This document shows positions 29,717 to 38,468 of a stretch of DNA of 64,000 bases, piece after piece. A program made the translations under genes and the position numbers. This DNA is from Maribacter halichondriae (GTDB lineage: Bacteria; Bacteroidota; Bacteroidia; Flavobacteriales; Flavobacteriaceae), in contig NZ_CP107030.1 of the NCBI RefSeq assembly GCF_027474825.1, positions 2,424,529 through 2,488,528 of the forward strand, given 5' to 3'. The stretch's first letter is position 1. Every line of letters starts with the position of its first letter. The notes beneath the pieces were generated by a model. It searched no databases. It saw only the letters and a program-made list of their open reading frames with translations, and was not told where the DNA came from.

Positions 29717-29940
29717 TCCGTCTTCGTGAGTGGAGTTCGCCAAAGACAATACAGGACAATCTGTTTATTTTAAACGCGGGTGCTGATCTTTCCGAATTGT
29801 TTTATGTGTTCGATGGATTACCTCGGCGCTTCCCACTTCGTGCTCGTGGCTCGCAATGACGGGCTAACCCATAAATTCCGTAAATATCGTTATAGTCAAA
29901 ACGAATATCTTTCGAGTAAGAAAACACAAGAATATTTGAC

Positions 29941-29948
29941 TAAATTTG
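29941..29948 (+). promoter_or_regulatory. trxA promoter -7 element TAAATTTG
   Basis: Matches TAnnTTTG, 24 bp upstream of the trxA start codon. No clear TTTG element sits 19 bp upstream, so confidence is moderate. Confidence 0.45.
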
Positions 29949-29971
29949 TGCAATCCAATAAAATAGATAAC

Positions 29972-30289
29972 ATGGCATTAGAAATAACAGACGCTACTTT
30001 TGACGAAGTAGTATTAAAAAGTGATAAACCCGTAGTAGTAGACTTTTGGGCAGCTTGGTGTGGACCTTGTAGAATGGTCGGCCCGATCATCGATGAAGTG
30101 AGTCAAGAATACGAAGGAAAAGCAGTAGTCGGTAAAGTCGATGTGGATGCGAACCAAGAATTCGCTGCGAAATACGGCGTACGAAATATACCTACCGTTT
30201 TGGTTTTTAAAGATGGCGAAATCGTAAATAGACAAGTAGGGGTTTCCCCGAAGAAAGTCTATACTGATGCTATCGACGCGGTGTTATAA
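29972..30289 (+). CDS. trxA: Thioredoxin
   Basis: A 105-residue cytoplasmic disulfide reductase with active site WCGPC (Cys30, Cys33), the cis-Pro region RNIPTVLVFKDGE and the usual length. The ATG at 29972 is chosen because homology begins at MALEITD. An in-frame upstream extension to 29780 encodes unrelated residues and includes a repeat-like stretch (GCTCGCAATGACGGGCTA). A terminator follows. Confidence 0.93.
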   Translation: MALEITDATFDEVVLKSDKPVVVDFWAAWCGPCRMVGPIIDEVSQEYEGKAVVGKVDVDANQEFAAKYGVRNIPTVLVFKDGEIVNRQVGVSPKKVYTDAIDAVL

Positions 30290-30311
30290 AAAAGAAATCC
30301 AATAATCTTTT

Positions 30312-30343
30312 AAAAAGGCCTAACGAAAGTTGGGTCTTTTTTT
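30312..30343 (+). terminator. trxA terminator
   Basis: AAAGGCCTAAC (30314-30324) pairs with GTTGGGTCTTT (30329-30339) using two G-U pairs, around the tetraloop GAAA and followed by a T tail. Confidence 0.75.
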
Positions 30344-30359
30344 GTTCTATCTTAGTAGC

Positions 30360-31289
30360 ATGAACCTCCAATCCGAATTAAATAAGGCGACACTATTCCA
30401 AAATTTGGAACTTCTTGCCAATCAAGTCGTCGAAGGATTTATTAGCGGAATACATAAAAGTCCGTTTCATGGTTTTTCCGCGGAATTCGCAGAGCATAAG
30501 ATTTATAATACCGGTGAGAGCACAAAGCACATTGATTGGAAACTTTTTGGCAAAACCGATAAGCTTTATACCAAGCAGTACGAGGAAGAGACCAATCTGA
30601 GGTGCCACATGATCTTGGACAATTCCGCCTCGATGTACTACCCTGAAGTGAAAGATTTGAATATAGGCAATCTGAACAAAATAGGCTTTGGAGTCTTGGC
30701 GATTGCGGCTTTGATGAACATTCTTAAAAAACAGCGGGATGCCGTCGGGTTGAGTGTTTACTCCGATAGTTATCAGTTTTATTATCCCGAAAAAGGTAGT
30801 GAACGGCATCATCAGATGTTGTTGGCAAAATTATCCGAAATAAGTCTCGATACGAAACCGGCAAAGCAGACGGAGACGTATACCTATTTGCATTTGATTG
30901 CCGAAAAATTAAAGCGAAGAAGCCTGGTCTTTCTCTTTACCGATATGTTTCAGACCGCGACCGAAGATGAAAAACTATTCGATGCGTTACGGCATTTAAA
31001 ATACAACAAACATGAGGTCGTGTTATTCCATTTGTTGGATACCTCGACCGAACTGCATTTTGATTTCGAAAATACGCCCAAACGTTTTTTTGATGTAGAG
31101 ACCGGTGAACATATCGATTTGTATTCAGATACTGTAAAAGAGGGGTATGAAAAGTATATGAACACCTATTTTGAAGAACTAAAACTAAAATGTGCCCAGT
31201 ATAAAATTAAATATGTCGGTGTCGATGTCAAATCTAATTTTTCGAAGGTTCTGAATACATTGATGGTGGAACGACAAAAATTTCTTTAG
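30360..31289 (+). CDS. DUF58-domain protein
   Basis: About 309 residues. The start ATG at 30360 is chosen over an in-frame upstream codon at 30330 that would lie in the terminator. DUF58 proteins have a von Willebrand A-like fold and usually accompany a MoxR ATPase. Seen are VVEGFISGIHKSPFHGFSAEF, the DUF58 core YNTGESTKHIDWKLFGKTD and the metal-site-like LDNSASMYY. No MoxR gene is in the window beside it. The last gene before tRNA-Asp. Confidence 0.8.
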   Translation: MNLQSELNKATLFQNLELLANQVVEGFISGIHKSPFHGFSAEFAEHKIYNTGESTKHIDWKLFGKTDKLYTKQYEEETNLRCHMILDNSASMYYPEVKDLNIGNLNKIGFGVLAIAALMNILKKQRDAVGLSVYSDSYQFYYPEKGSERHHQMLLAKLSEISLDTKPAKQTETYTYLHLIAEKLKRRSLVFLFTDMFQTATEDEKLFDALRHLKYNKHEVVLFHLLDTSTELHFDFENTPKRFFDVETGEHIDLYSDTVKEGYEKYMNTYFEELKLKCAQYKIKYVGVDVKSNFSKVLNTLMVERQKFL

Positions 31290-31313
31290 GCCATTTATTT
31301 TTAAGTGAAATTG

Positions 31314-31344
31314 TTTGTGCAATTGAAATAGCGATGTATATTTG
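31314..31344 (+). promoter_or_regulatory. Promoter of tRNA-Asp
   Basis: TTTG at 31314-31317, a 19-bp spacer and TATATTTG at 31337-31344 match the Bacteroidota sigma factor consensus TTTG-N19-TAnnTTTG exactly. The tRNA begins 17 bp after the element. Confidence 0.75.
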
Positions 31345-31361
31345 CACACGCTAAACGCCAC

Positions 31362-31435
31362 GGTTCGGTAGTTCAGTTGGTTAGAATACCTGCCTGTCAC
31401 GCAGGGGGTCGCGGGTTCGAGTCCCGTCCGGACCG
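31362..31435 (+). tRNA. tRNA-Asp (anticodon GTC)
   Basis: A 74-nt tRNA. The acceptor GGTTCGG pairs with CCGGACC (one G-U), discriminator G. Anticodon stem CCTGC/GCAGG encloses the loop CTGTCAC with anticodon GTC. The T-arm reads GCGGGTTCGAGTCCCGT. CCA is not encoded. The last 21 nt plus one base recur at 41340-41361, marking this gene as the integration target of the following island. Confidence 0.95.
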
Positions 31436-31436
31436 C
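31415..31436. repeat. Left direct repeat of tRNA-Asp 3' end (attL-like)
   Basis: A 22-bp sequence starting GTTCGAGTCCCGTCC and ending GGACCGC. It covers the T-loop and acceptor 3' strand of tRNA-Asp and is identical to 41340-41361. Typical of tyrosine-recombinase attachment sites in tRNA genes. Confidence 0.7.
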
Positions 31437-31437
31437 T

Positions 31438-31466
31438 AAAAGCCTTTGAGAAATCAAAGGCTTTTT
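31438..31466 (+). terminator. tRNA-Asp terminator
   Basis: AAAAGCCTTTGA (31438-31449) and TCAAAGGCTTTT (31454-31465) form a perfect 12-bp stem around the tetraloop GAAA, with a T tail, directly after the tRNA. A similar but not identical hairpin follows the second tRNA 3'-end copy at 41362-41393. Confidence 0.9.
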
Positions 31467-31470
31467 CATT

Positions 31471-32951
31471 TTAATCTATCTTGATTTCATTAATTGTTTT
31501 CTTTAACCTGTTTATCAATTCATGAATTTCTTCTTCGTCATAGGCTGCGAAACCAATTCTTATATAATTGTGTTTTAATTTAGCAGTATCATAACGCTGC
31601 CAATCTCCAATTTCTAGTTTATGCTTTCTAGCTACTTCAGAAATAGTTGCCCACGAATAATTTGCATTCAACTTGGTCCAGACCGCCATTCCTCCTTTAG
31701 GAGTTTCAAACTGAAAAAAACCGCCTAATTCATCTTTTAAAAGTTTACAGAACAAATCACGTCGCTGTTTGTAAATTTTCATCACTTTACGAATATGTCT
31801 ATCTAAATCGCCCGATTTTATAAAATCAGCAAATGTTAATTCTAATAAGGCATCTCCTTGCCGATCTACAATGCCCCTTAATTTAGCTACTTCATCTACA
31901 AATTCTTTCGAAGCAATTAAATAACCAATTCTAAAAACCGGAGCAACCGTTTTACAAACAGAACCGATATAGATTACGTTTCCGTTAGTATCGTGACTGG
32001 CCAAAGGCAAAATTGGAGCGTGATTGTAATTGAAATCGTAATCGTAATCATCTTCAATAATCGCAAAATTATATTGTCTGGCAAGGTTTAAAAGATGAAT
32101 TCTTCTTTGAGCGCAAAGTGTTACCGTTGTTGGATGATGATGATGCGATGTTAGGTATACAGCTTTAATTTGTTGTTGTTTACATAGATTTTCAATTTCG
32201 TCGGTTACAATTCCGTGCTTGTCTACCAAAACGCGTATAAGCCTTGCTTGTTGATTTAAAAAAGTGGCATCAGCTGAATCGTAATTAGTATTTCCAACGA
32301 CAACAACATCATTTTTTTTAAGCAATAACTGCGACGACAACCAAATGCCCATTTGACTGCCACGTGTAATCAATACATTTTCTTTGGCGATATGCAAGCC
32401 TCTAGTTGCATTCAGATAATCAACTAAAACTTCTCGTAGCGCAGTATTGCCATAGGTAGAACCGTAAGACAAATGTTCGAACACCTTTTTTTGGCGCAAA
32501 CCCTTCTATATGTTCTTGCGATTTCATCTATAGGTGTTAATCTTGCGTCTGAAATTCCATCATTCAAATACATCAAACCTTCTTTCTTTTCCGCAAGATT
32601 TTCAGGTAAAATACTGTTCTTGTAAAAAGAAAAACTTGTACTTTTTTTAAAATCCAAAACTACAGGATCACCCAATTTTTGATGATGTAAAACAGGTAGA
32701 TTACGAAGCACAAAAGTTCCCTTTTTAGGAACACTCTCTACCCAACCTTGTAACAATAGCTCTTCATAACAAGCAACGATTGTTTTTCTATGAACTTTTA
32801 ACTGTTCTGCTAAAGTTCTGCTGCCGGGAAGTTTTGTGTTGGGCGCTAAAGTTTGGTTTTTAATAAACTGAATAATTTGATTTGATAGTTGAAGATATAA
32901 AGATTGGTTGCTTTTTCTATCAAATTGAATACTGGTTTTATATGGAAACAT
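31471..32951 (-). CDS. MocR/PdxR-type transcriptional regulator (GntR helix-turn-helix plus aminotransferase fold), frameshifted
   Basis: Residues about 15-85 are a GntR winged helix (SLYLQLSNQIIQFIKNQ, GSRTLAEQLKVHRKTIVACY). The rest is a class I aminotransferase-like PLP domain with IIEDDYDYDFNY and the presumed PLP lysine in GSVCKTVAPVFRIG. The frame breaks at the C run 32501-32503; one extra base joins RTYRRG to LRQKKVFEHLSYGSTYGN, giving about 493 residues, the family norm. It is divergent from the GNAT operon, with repeats at 32951-32995 as a likely operator. MocR regulators often sense PLP or amines; flavin-binding PNPOx-like proteins downstream fit this. Confidence 0.85.
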
Positions 32952-33012
32952 CTGGACTACTTATTATAATTATTCTGGACGATTATAGGGGTCCATAAAT
33001 ATAATAGTTTTG
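32951..33012. promoter_or_regulatory. Divergent operator and promoter for MocR regulator and GNAT operon
   Basis: TCTGGACTA (32951-32959) and TCTGGACGA (32974-32982) are direct repeats 23 bp apart, followed by an inverted half-site GGTCCA (32990-32995). Direct repeats of this kind are typical MocR binding sites. TAGTTTTG (33005-33012) matches the -7 consensus TAnnTTTG for the rightward operon, 20 bp before its ATG. The repeats lie just upstream, as expected for activation, and touch the start of the regulator gene, allowing autoregulation. Confidence 0.6.
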
Positions 33013-33032
33013 AACTGTAAAAGCAGAAAAAA

Positions 33033-33560
33033 ATGATGGGATTCAAACCACACAGTATTGATTTTGCCAAAGAATTTGCTGAAATGAAGAATGTTCCTGA
33101 AATCCTTGATAACGGGTATGATAAAACACCAAACCCATACACCGAAAAAGATGCTATTGAATTTATAAAGAAAGAAATTGAAAAAAAACCAGCAGAGCGA
33201 TTTCTTATTTATTGGAATAATGAGGTAGCGGGAGAAATAGGCATTACGGTAAAAGATGATGTTTTTCGCCTAAATGCTGAAATCGGGTATTTTATTTCTA
33301 AAAAGTTCTGGGGTAAGGGCTTGGCTACTCAAGCAGTAAAAAAAATGACAGCCTATACATTTGAACATTTTGATGTCATAAGAATAGTTGCTGGAGTTTT
33401 TGAATTTAATAAATCTTCAATGAAAGTATTGGAGAAGAACGGATATTACTTAGAAAGTGTTCGAAAAAAAGCTGTCTTAAAAAATGGAAAAATAATCGAC
33501 GATTACATATGGGTAAAATTAAACCCGAATTATGCATTAAAACTTCGTAATGAGGTTTAA
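33033..33560 (+). CDS. GNAT acetyltransferase, RimJ/RimL-like
   Basis: A 175-residue acetyl-CoA-dependent N-acetyltransferase. The CoA-binding motif is FWGKGLATQAVKKM, preceded by the beta strand AEIGYFISKK; NKSSMKVLEKNGYYLE is motif B. It resembles RimJ/RimL acetyltransferases that modify protein N-termini or antibiotics; the substrate is unknown. First gene of a tightly packed rightward operon, directly downstream of the putative MocR-controlled promoter. Confidence 0.85.
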   Translation: MMGFKPHSIDFAKEFAEMKNVPEILDNGYDKTPNPYTEKDAIEFIKKEIEKKPAERFLIYWNNEVAGEIGITVKDDVFRLNAEIGYFISKKFWGKGLATQAVKKMTAYTFEHFDVIRIVAGVFEFNKSSMKVLEKNGYYLESVRKKAVLKNGKIIDDYIWVKLNPNYALKLRNEV

Positions 33561-33593
33561 AGATGCAATAAAAACAAGTATAACAATATTTAT

Positions 33594-33884
33594 ATGCTAG
33601 AAATAAGACCCAATTGCGAGCATTGTAATAAAGATTTGCCGAACACATCAACCGATGCAATGATCTGTTCTTTTGAATGTACCTATTGCAGAGCATGTGC
33701 TCTTGAAATCTTTGAAAATGTATGCCCAAGTTGTACTGGAGATTTTGTGGAACGCCCCATTCGCCCACAAAAAGAGATTGAGAAATACCCAGCTTCTTCC
33801 AAACCTGTTTTTAAGCCAAAAGATTTAGAAAAAGCTAAAATAAATTCAGATAAATTCAAAAGTATTCCTCCTGAAAACAGATAA
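33594..33884 (+). CDS. DUF1272 Cys-rich protein
   Basis: A 96-residue protein whose first 55 residues hold seven or more Cys: CEHC, then CSFECTYCRAC, then CPSC. The pattern suggests a zinc-binding knuckle or ribbon and matches DUF1272 (about 60-80 residues, N-terminal MLEIRPNCEHC). The tail is charged and probably disordered. Function unknown. The next gene begins 3 bp after its stop codon. Confidence 0.75.
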   Translation: MLEIRPNCEHCNKDLPNTSTDAMICSFECTYCRACALEIFENVCPSCTGDFVERPIRPQKEIEKYPASSKPVFKPKDLEKAKINSDKFKSIPPENR

Positions 33885-33887
33885 AAT

Positions 33888-34115
33888 ATGAATGCTCTTT
33901 TAATTGATAGTATTGGTTATGTTGCTTTAGCAATCAACTTATATTCAATGTCTACAAAAGGGGAATATAAGCTAAGGTTGATTTCGCTGATCGCCAATGT
34001 AGGTTACATTTTTTATGGCGCATTAATAAGTGCTACTCCAGTAGTCATAGGCTGTGCCATTGCTGTATTTCTTCATGGGTACCACATCAGAAGATTACGA
34101 ATAAATAATGATTAA
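33888..34115 (+). CDS. Small three-helix membrane protein (YgjV/SemiSWEET-like)
   Basis: A 75-residue protein with three hydrophobic segments (about 5-22, 29-45 and 48-65). IGYVALAINLYSMSTKGEYK followed by LRLISLIANVGYIFYGAL resembles half-transporter repeats such as YgjV or SemiSWEET, which dimerise to form a pore. No SemiSWEET substrate motif is certain. It overlaps the next GNAT gene by 8 bp. Confidence 0.55.
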   Translation: MNALLIDSIGYVALAINLYSMSTKGEYKLRLISLIANVGYIFYGALISATPVVIGCAIAVFLHGYHIRRLRINND

Positions 34116-34653
34116 AATAAAAACAGCTAAGGAAGCAGACACAGAAGTTTTAGCGCTATTAGGACGACTAACATACGCTGAATCCCATGGAGATTTTATT
34201 GACAATAAAAACGATTTATCAAAATATATCAACGCTGCTTTTTCAGTTTCTAAAACGAAAGAAGACATAAACAATCCGAAGAACCTTTTCTATATTATGT
34301 ATGCAGATGATTTACCAGTGGGTTATGCAAAATTAGTCTTAAACGCAATACACGAAAGTGTTGCCTCACAAAACAATTGCCGATTAGAAAAGATCTACAT
34401 CTTGAATGATTTCATACCCTTGAAAATAGGACAACAACTTCTAACTTTTGTTGAAGAGAAAGCCAAAGCGCTACAATTGGATACGATGTGGCTTTCCGTT
34501 TACATAAAAAACAATAGAGCCATAAGATTCTATAAAAGAAATGAATTTAAAAACGTTGGGGAACTAAACTTTATAGTGAACGGAAAAGGATATGAAAATA
34601 TAGTGTTCTCTAAAAAAATAAAAGCATGGGGGAGTATTCAAAATCGAAATTAA
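34108..34653 (+). CDS. GNAT acetyltransferase (PaiA/spermidine-acetyltransferase-like)
   Basis: A 181-residue GNAT. It has VGYAKLVLN (beta 4), RLEKIYILNDFIPLKIGQQLL (acetyl-CoA binding, with the usual R/Q-x2-G-x-G/A loop only partly conserved) and SVYIKNNRAIRFYKRNEFKNVG (motif B). The layout resembles PaiA-type polyamine acetyltransferases. It overlaps both its upstream neighbour (8 bp) and downstream neighbour (28 bp), indicating tight coupling. Confidence 0.8.
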   Translation: MIKIKTAKEADTEVLALLGRLTYAESHGDFIDNKNDLSKYINAAFSVSKTKEDINNPKNLFYIMYADDLPVGYAKLVLNAIHESVASQNNCRLEKIYILNDFIPLKIGQQLLTFVEEKAKALQLDTMWLSVYIKNNRAIRFYKRNEFKNVGELNFIVNGKGYENIVFSKKIKAWGSIQNRN

Positions 34654-35288
34654 ACAGGGTAAATCGCGGGAAAATAAGAGCTACTTATGATGTTGAAAAA
34701 ATCAATGCCATTTTAGATGCTGGTTTTATCGGGTATGTAAGTTATGTCTATGAAGGAAGAGCGATTTCATTGCCGATGGCTTATGGAAGAAAAGACAACA
34801 AAGTTTATTTACATGGTTCACAAGCTAACAGAATGTTGCTTGCTCTAATAGCTGCTAAAAAAGTGAGCATGACGGTTATGCATTTAGATGCGTTGGTTTT
34901 AGCGCGCTCTGGCTTGCATCACTCTGTAAATTATCGCTCTGCTACGGTATTTGGGTCGGTTAAAAATATTGAAGATCCTAAAGAAAAAGACGCAGCTCTT
35001 TTTTGTTTTATGGAACATATGATGAAAGGACGTTGGCACGGCATTAGACCAATGCATACTGAAGAGTTGGACAGAACAATGGTGGTGGAAATGACTATTG
35101 AAACCGCTTCTGCTAAAATAAGGGATGTTGGTGTTGCTGACGAACCAGAAGATTACAAATTAGATGTTTGGGCTGGTTTAGTCCCTTTAAAACAAGTCGC
35201 AGAATACCCAATTCCTGATAAGGATTTACCACACAAAATGGAAATTCCGAAGCATGTTTTAGATTATTATCAATCAAACAAAAAATAA
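34626..35288 (+). CDS. Pyridoxamine 5'-phosphate oxidase-like FMN-binding protein (Nim-like)
   Basis: A 220-residue split-barrel flavin-binding protein. DAGFIGYVSYVYEGRAISLPMAYGR, then KVYLHGSQANRMLLALIAAKKVSMTV and the HHSVNYRSATVFGSV segment match the PNPOx-like / nitroimidazole-resistance group. It probably binds FMN or haem as a dimer. A linked MocR regulator and PLP aminotransferase suggest a role around vitamin B6 or amines, but these barrels are very diverse. The aminotransferase ATG follows directly after its stop codon. Confidence 0.8.
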   Translation: MGEYSKSKLNRVNRGKIRATYDVEKINAILDAGFIGYVSYVYEGRAISLPMAYGRKDNKVYLHGSQANRMLLALIAAKKVSMTVMHLDALVLARSGLHHSVNYRSATVFGSVKNIEDPKEKDAALFCFMEHMMKGRWHGIRPMHTEELDRTMVVEMTIETASAKIRDVGVADEPEDYKLDVWAGLVPLKQVAEYPIPDKDLPHKMEIPKHVLDYYQSNKK

Positions 35289-36437
35289 ATGAAATTTCCC
35301 ATAAATGATATAGTTACACTTTTAGATGAACGATTAGAATTTAATCTCGCTGAAAGCACAAACAAGGATTTAATTCTTAATGAAATTTGGGATGATGAGT
35401 TTTCAAAGGAATTAAAAAATCTAAAACTCGAATACGGAACTTCAAAAGGAAATAAAAAGTTGCGGGAAAAAATAGGGGAAAAACTAAATGTAGATAAAAA
35501 TCAAATAGTAATCACAAATGGTGCTGTCTTTGGTATTTTCTTATCTATGCTTTGTTTGTGTGAGAATGGTGATGAAGTAATTACAGTACAGCCTAACTTT
35601 CCACCTTCTATGGATCTAATTGAGGGATTAGGGTTTAAAAGAGTATTAATCAAGCTCTCATTCGAAGAGGAATATCAAATAGACATAAATAAGTTATTCA
35701 GCTTGATAACAAATAAAACAAGATTGATTATTTTGGTTTCTCCTTTAAATCCAACGGGAACAATTCATAGCAAAGAGGAAATATTAGAAATTTCAGAGCG
35801 ATTAAATAATCAATATCCAAATTGTAAATTAATCATTGATGAAACATATCGTGAAGCCACATATGGAGATAATGATGTAATTAAAACCTACGCTGGTTTA
35901 AGAGAGAATATTATCACCATTTCGTCTTTGTCCAAATCTTATGGAACGCCAGGATTAAGAATTGGCTGGCTTCAATCGAGTGATCAGAAATTTGTTGAAC
36001 AAGTTGGGGTCGCTAAAACAAATACAGTAATTTCAAATTCTGTTTTGGATGAATTTGTAGCATTGAAAGTGCTTAACAAAGAATTTGAAATTTTAGAAAA
36101 TCGAAGAATCCATTCGATAACAGGATTAGAATTAACCAAAAATTGGGTTGAACAAAATAATGAATTAGTCAATTGGACGGAGCCTAAAGCTGGCGCACTG
36201 TGCTGCATAAAGTTAAATGAGAAACGATTTGCCAAAGATAATATTGAAGAATTTTATTCTTTATCCAAAGCAATAGGAATTCAAATCGCAAATGGAGAAT
36301 GGTTTGGCGAGCCTAAAAGGTATTTTCGACTAGGTTTTGGTTATTTAGATACAGAAAAGTTAGATTTCACTTTAAATAAACTGAGTGAAATTTTAATAAA
36401 GGCGACTACCAACAAAGTTAACAGTTTTGAACTATAG
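35289..36437 (+). CDS. PLP-dependent class I/II aminotransferase, copy 1
   Basis: A 382-residue fold-type I PLP enzyme. It has LEYGTSKGNKKLREKIG, SPLNPTGT (substrate-arm Asn), IIDETYREATYG with the PLP-pyridine Asp184, and SSLSKSYGTPGLRIGW with the Schiff-base Lys216 and phosphate-binding residues. The order resembles capreomycidine synthase- or MalY/AAT-like enzymes; the substrate is unknown. It is the last gene of the MocR-linked operon (0 bp gap). A paralogue lies at 40028-41167: in the first 220 residues I count 159 identities without a gap. Confidence 0.88.
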   Translation: MKFPINDIVTLLDERLEFNLAESTNKDLILNEIWDDEFSKELKNLKLEYGTSKGNKKLREKIGEKLNVDKNQIVITNGAVFGIFLSMLCLCENGDEVITVQPNFPPSMDLIEGLGFKRVLIKLSFEEEYQIDINKLFSLITNKTRLIILVSPLNPTGTIHSKEEILEISERLNNQYPNCKLIIDETYREATYGDNDVIKTYAGLRENIITISSLSKSYGTPGLRIGWLQSSDQKFVEQVGVAKTNTVISNSVLDEFVALKVLNKEFEILENRRIHSITGLELTKNWVEQNNELVNWTEPKAGALCCIKLNEKRFAKDNIEEFYSLSKAIGIQIANGEWFGEPKRYFRLGFGYLDTEKLDFTLNKLSEILIKATTNKVNSFEL

Positions 36438-36469
36438 CCATTTAAGTACGTAACATTATAAAACAATCC

Positions 36470-37477
36470 ATGAAATACATTTTAATACTTTTTCTGTTTT
36501 CAAATTCTTTTACTTCCTGTGCACAGAAATCTGAAACGGAATTGACCCTTAATAAGATAATCGAACATGCAGAGAATAATTCGCTGTACAGAAAAACTGT
36601 TGATTGGAGTTCGCTAAAAAAAGAGATGTACTCACTTGCAAAAGATGCAGATTCCGTATCGCAATTAAAACCAGCGCTCGATTTAATGCTGAAAGAATTG
36701 AATGATACGCATGGTCGTGTTTTTCACAACAATCAATATCTATCATACTATACCGGGGAGAAGAAAGAGCACCGAAAAAATATGAGTTCAGAAATTTATA
36801 ATGAAATCCAGTCTATACAAGTTTATGAATTCAAGGCGCTCAATCTAGAAGATGATATAGGATATGTTAGAATTGTTGGGCTACCCGTGGGAGACAATCA
36901 AAAAATGTCAGCCGATATTCAAAATGCAGTTTGCCAAGTAATCGAAAAGGGCGCAAAAAAATGGATTATTGATTTACGCTATAATGGTGGCGGAAATATG
37001 TTTCCTATGGTTGAGGGAATAACAAATATTATAGGAGATGGTATTGTTGGTGGAACAAAAGGAGTTACGGAAGAAGAAAGCTCTGTTTGGCAAATTAAAA
37101 ATGGAGACTTCTTCTATGATGAACAGAATGTGGCAATAGAAAACAAATGCCCAATCTCCGAAGTTCAAAAAATTGCAGTCTTGACAAGCTTTTATACTGC
37201 AAGTTCAGGAGAAGCGTTGGCCGTGATTTTAAAAAAACGACCGAAAACAAAATTTTTCGGAAACAAAACGATGGGTCTGGTTACCGCGACCGATTATAAA
37301 CAAATTGATAGTTTAACAGCGATGTCTATTTCCGTTAGTTATTATAAAGACCGAGAATCAAAGGTATACGACAATTTTGTAGATGTTGATGAAATGATTG
37401 AGTTTGAGCCAAAAATAGAACTAGACAAAGACAAAGCAATAAATAGAGCAATTGAATGGCTAAATGAAAAGAAATAA
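36470..37477 (+). CDS. S41-family peptidase-like exported protein
   Basis: A 335-residue protein with an N-terminal signal, MKYILILFLFSNSFTSCAQ, where Cys17 could be lipidated. The C-terminal half is the tail-specific (S41) protease fold: WIIDLRYNGGGNMFPMVEGI, then VLTSFYTASSGEALAVIL with the nucleophile Ser region, and GLVTATD. A PDZ domain is not obvious, so it is a compact S41 form. It probably acts in the periplasm; the target is unknown. Confidence 0.8.
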   Translation: MKYILILFLFSNSFTSCAQKSETELTLNKIIEHAENNSLYRKTVDWSSLKKEMYSLAKDADSVSQLKPALDLMLKELNDTHGRVFHNNQYLSYYTGEKKEHRKNMSSEIYNEIQSIQVYEFKALNLEDDIGYVRIVGLPVGDNQKMSADIQNAVCQVIEKGAKKWIIDLRYNGGGNMFPMVEGITNIIGDGIVGGTKGVTEEESSVWQIKNGDFFYDEQNVAIENKCPISEVQKIAVLTSFYTASSGEALAVILKKRPKTKFFGNKTMGLVTATDYKQIDSLTAMSISVSYYKDRESKVYDNFVDVDEMIEFEPKIELDKDKAINRAIEWLNEKK

Positions 37478-37526
37478 CCGTAGATAACACATGATGCTAT
37501 CCGATAGTTATTTGCAAGCTAAAAAA

Positions 37527-37994
37527 ATGAAATTAACGACAGAAATTAAGGAATATATAAACAGAAGTGTTCTCTGTTGGCTTGCGTCAGTATCGACCGA
37601 AAATGTACCGAATGTTTCGCCAAAAGAAATTTTCAACTATTATGGAACGGACAAAATAATTATAGCGAATATCGCTTCGCCGCAAACAATTCGAAACATC
37701 AGGCAAAACGAAAATGTTTGTTTGAGTTTTATTGACATTCTAGTGCAGAAAGGGTTTCAATTGAAAGGGAAAGCAAGAATCATTGGAAAAACGGATTCTG
37801 AATTCTTGGAAATGGAAAAAATACTGACTGAAATGACAGGTGGAAATTTTCCTTTTGCAACGATAACAGAAATCACCTTGGTACAAGTTAAGCCAATTAT
37901 CGCACCAAAATATATGTTCTATCCAGAAACAACGGAAGCAGAACAGATTGAAAGTGCGAAAAAGCGTATGGAGTTTAAAACGAATAAAGCCTAG
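37527..37994 (+). CDS. Pyridoxamine 5'-phosphate oxidase-like FMN-binding protein
   Basis: About 155 residues from the Met at 37527, where homology starts (MKLTTEIKEYINRSVLCWLA); an in-frame ATG at 37491 adds 12 residues. The split-barrel core is recognisable: SVSTENVPNVSPKEIFNYYG, then DKIIIANIASPQTIRNIRQNE and VCLSFIDILVQKGFQLKGKA. This is a different subgroup from the PNPOx-like protein at 34626. FMN binding is inferred from family membership. Confidence 0.8.
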   Translation: MKLTTEIKEYINRSVLCWLASVSTENVPNVSPKEIFNYYGTDKIIIANIASPQTIRNIRQNENVCLSFIDILVQKGFQLKGKARIIGKTDSEFLEMEKILTEMTGGNFPFATITEITLVQVKPIIAPKYMFYPETTEAEQIESAKKRMEFKTNKA

Positions 37995-38033
37995 GCCGAA
38001 CAACATTAAAGCTGAAAATATAATCTCAAACAA

Positions 38034-38351
38034 ATGATTGCAAGAATTTGGAAAGGAAAAACAAAAATTGAGCATTTAGATGAATATACTGATTTTATGA
38101 AAGTCAAAGCAATTCCCGACTATTCTCAAGTTGATGGATTTATAAGATTGACTTTTTTAAAACGAACCGATACTGATTATGCCTATTTCGATTTAATCAC
38201 TTTTTGGGAAAATATGGAGGTAATCAAGGGGTTTGCAGGGAATGATTTTGAAAAAGCCAAATATTACCCAGAAGACAAAAACTATTTGATTGATTTCCCT
38301 GAAAAAGTTACTCACTTTGAGATATTCGCCGAATACACCGCTTTTACATAG
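38034..38351 (+). CDS. Antibiotic biosynthesis monooxygenase (ABM)-fold protein
   Basis: A 105-residue dimeric ferredoxin-like-fold protein: MIARIWKGKTKIEHLDEYTD at the N-terminus, then DYSQVDGFIRLTFLKRTD and LITFWENMEVIKGFAGND. ABM proteins include quinol monooxygenases and haem-degrading enzymes, but many have no known reaction. The gene stands alone, followed by a 117-bp gap with nested palindromes. Confidence 0.75.
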   Translation: MIARIWKGKTKIEHLDEYTDFMKVKAIPDYSQVDGFIRLTFLKRTDTDYAYFDLITFWENMEVIKGFAGNDFEKAKYYPEDKNYLIDFPEKVTHFEIFAEYTAFT

Positions 38352-38365
38352 ATGCCGAGTCAAAA

Positions 38366-38449
38366 CCAACGCTCAAACTTAGGATAAGATTAACGCTATG
38401 ATATAAGGTTTTAAAAAACTATCATAACATACACATATAAACCAGTTGG
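38366..38449. repeat. Nested imperfect palindrome after the ABM gene
   Basis: Outer tips CCAAC (38366-38370) and GTTGG (38445-38449) enclose an inner hairpin ATGATA (38398-38403)/TATCAT (38420-38425). It fills most of the gap between two single genes, in the same position as the elements at 39157 and 41171. Confidence 0.4.
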
Positions 38450-38468
38450 AAGTAATGTATGAGCCGAA

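Noticed and set aside
29780-29971. An N-terminal extension of thioredoxin
   Set aside because: Residues before the Met at 29972 do not resemble a thioredoxin or signal peptide and cover an intergenic repeat-like stretch.
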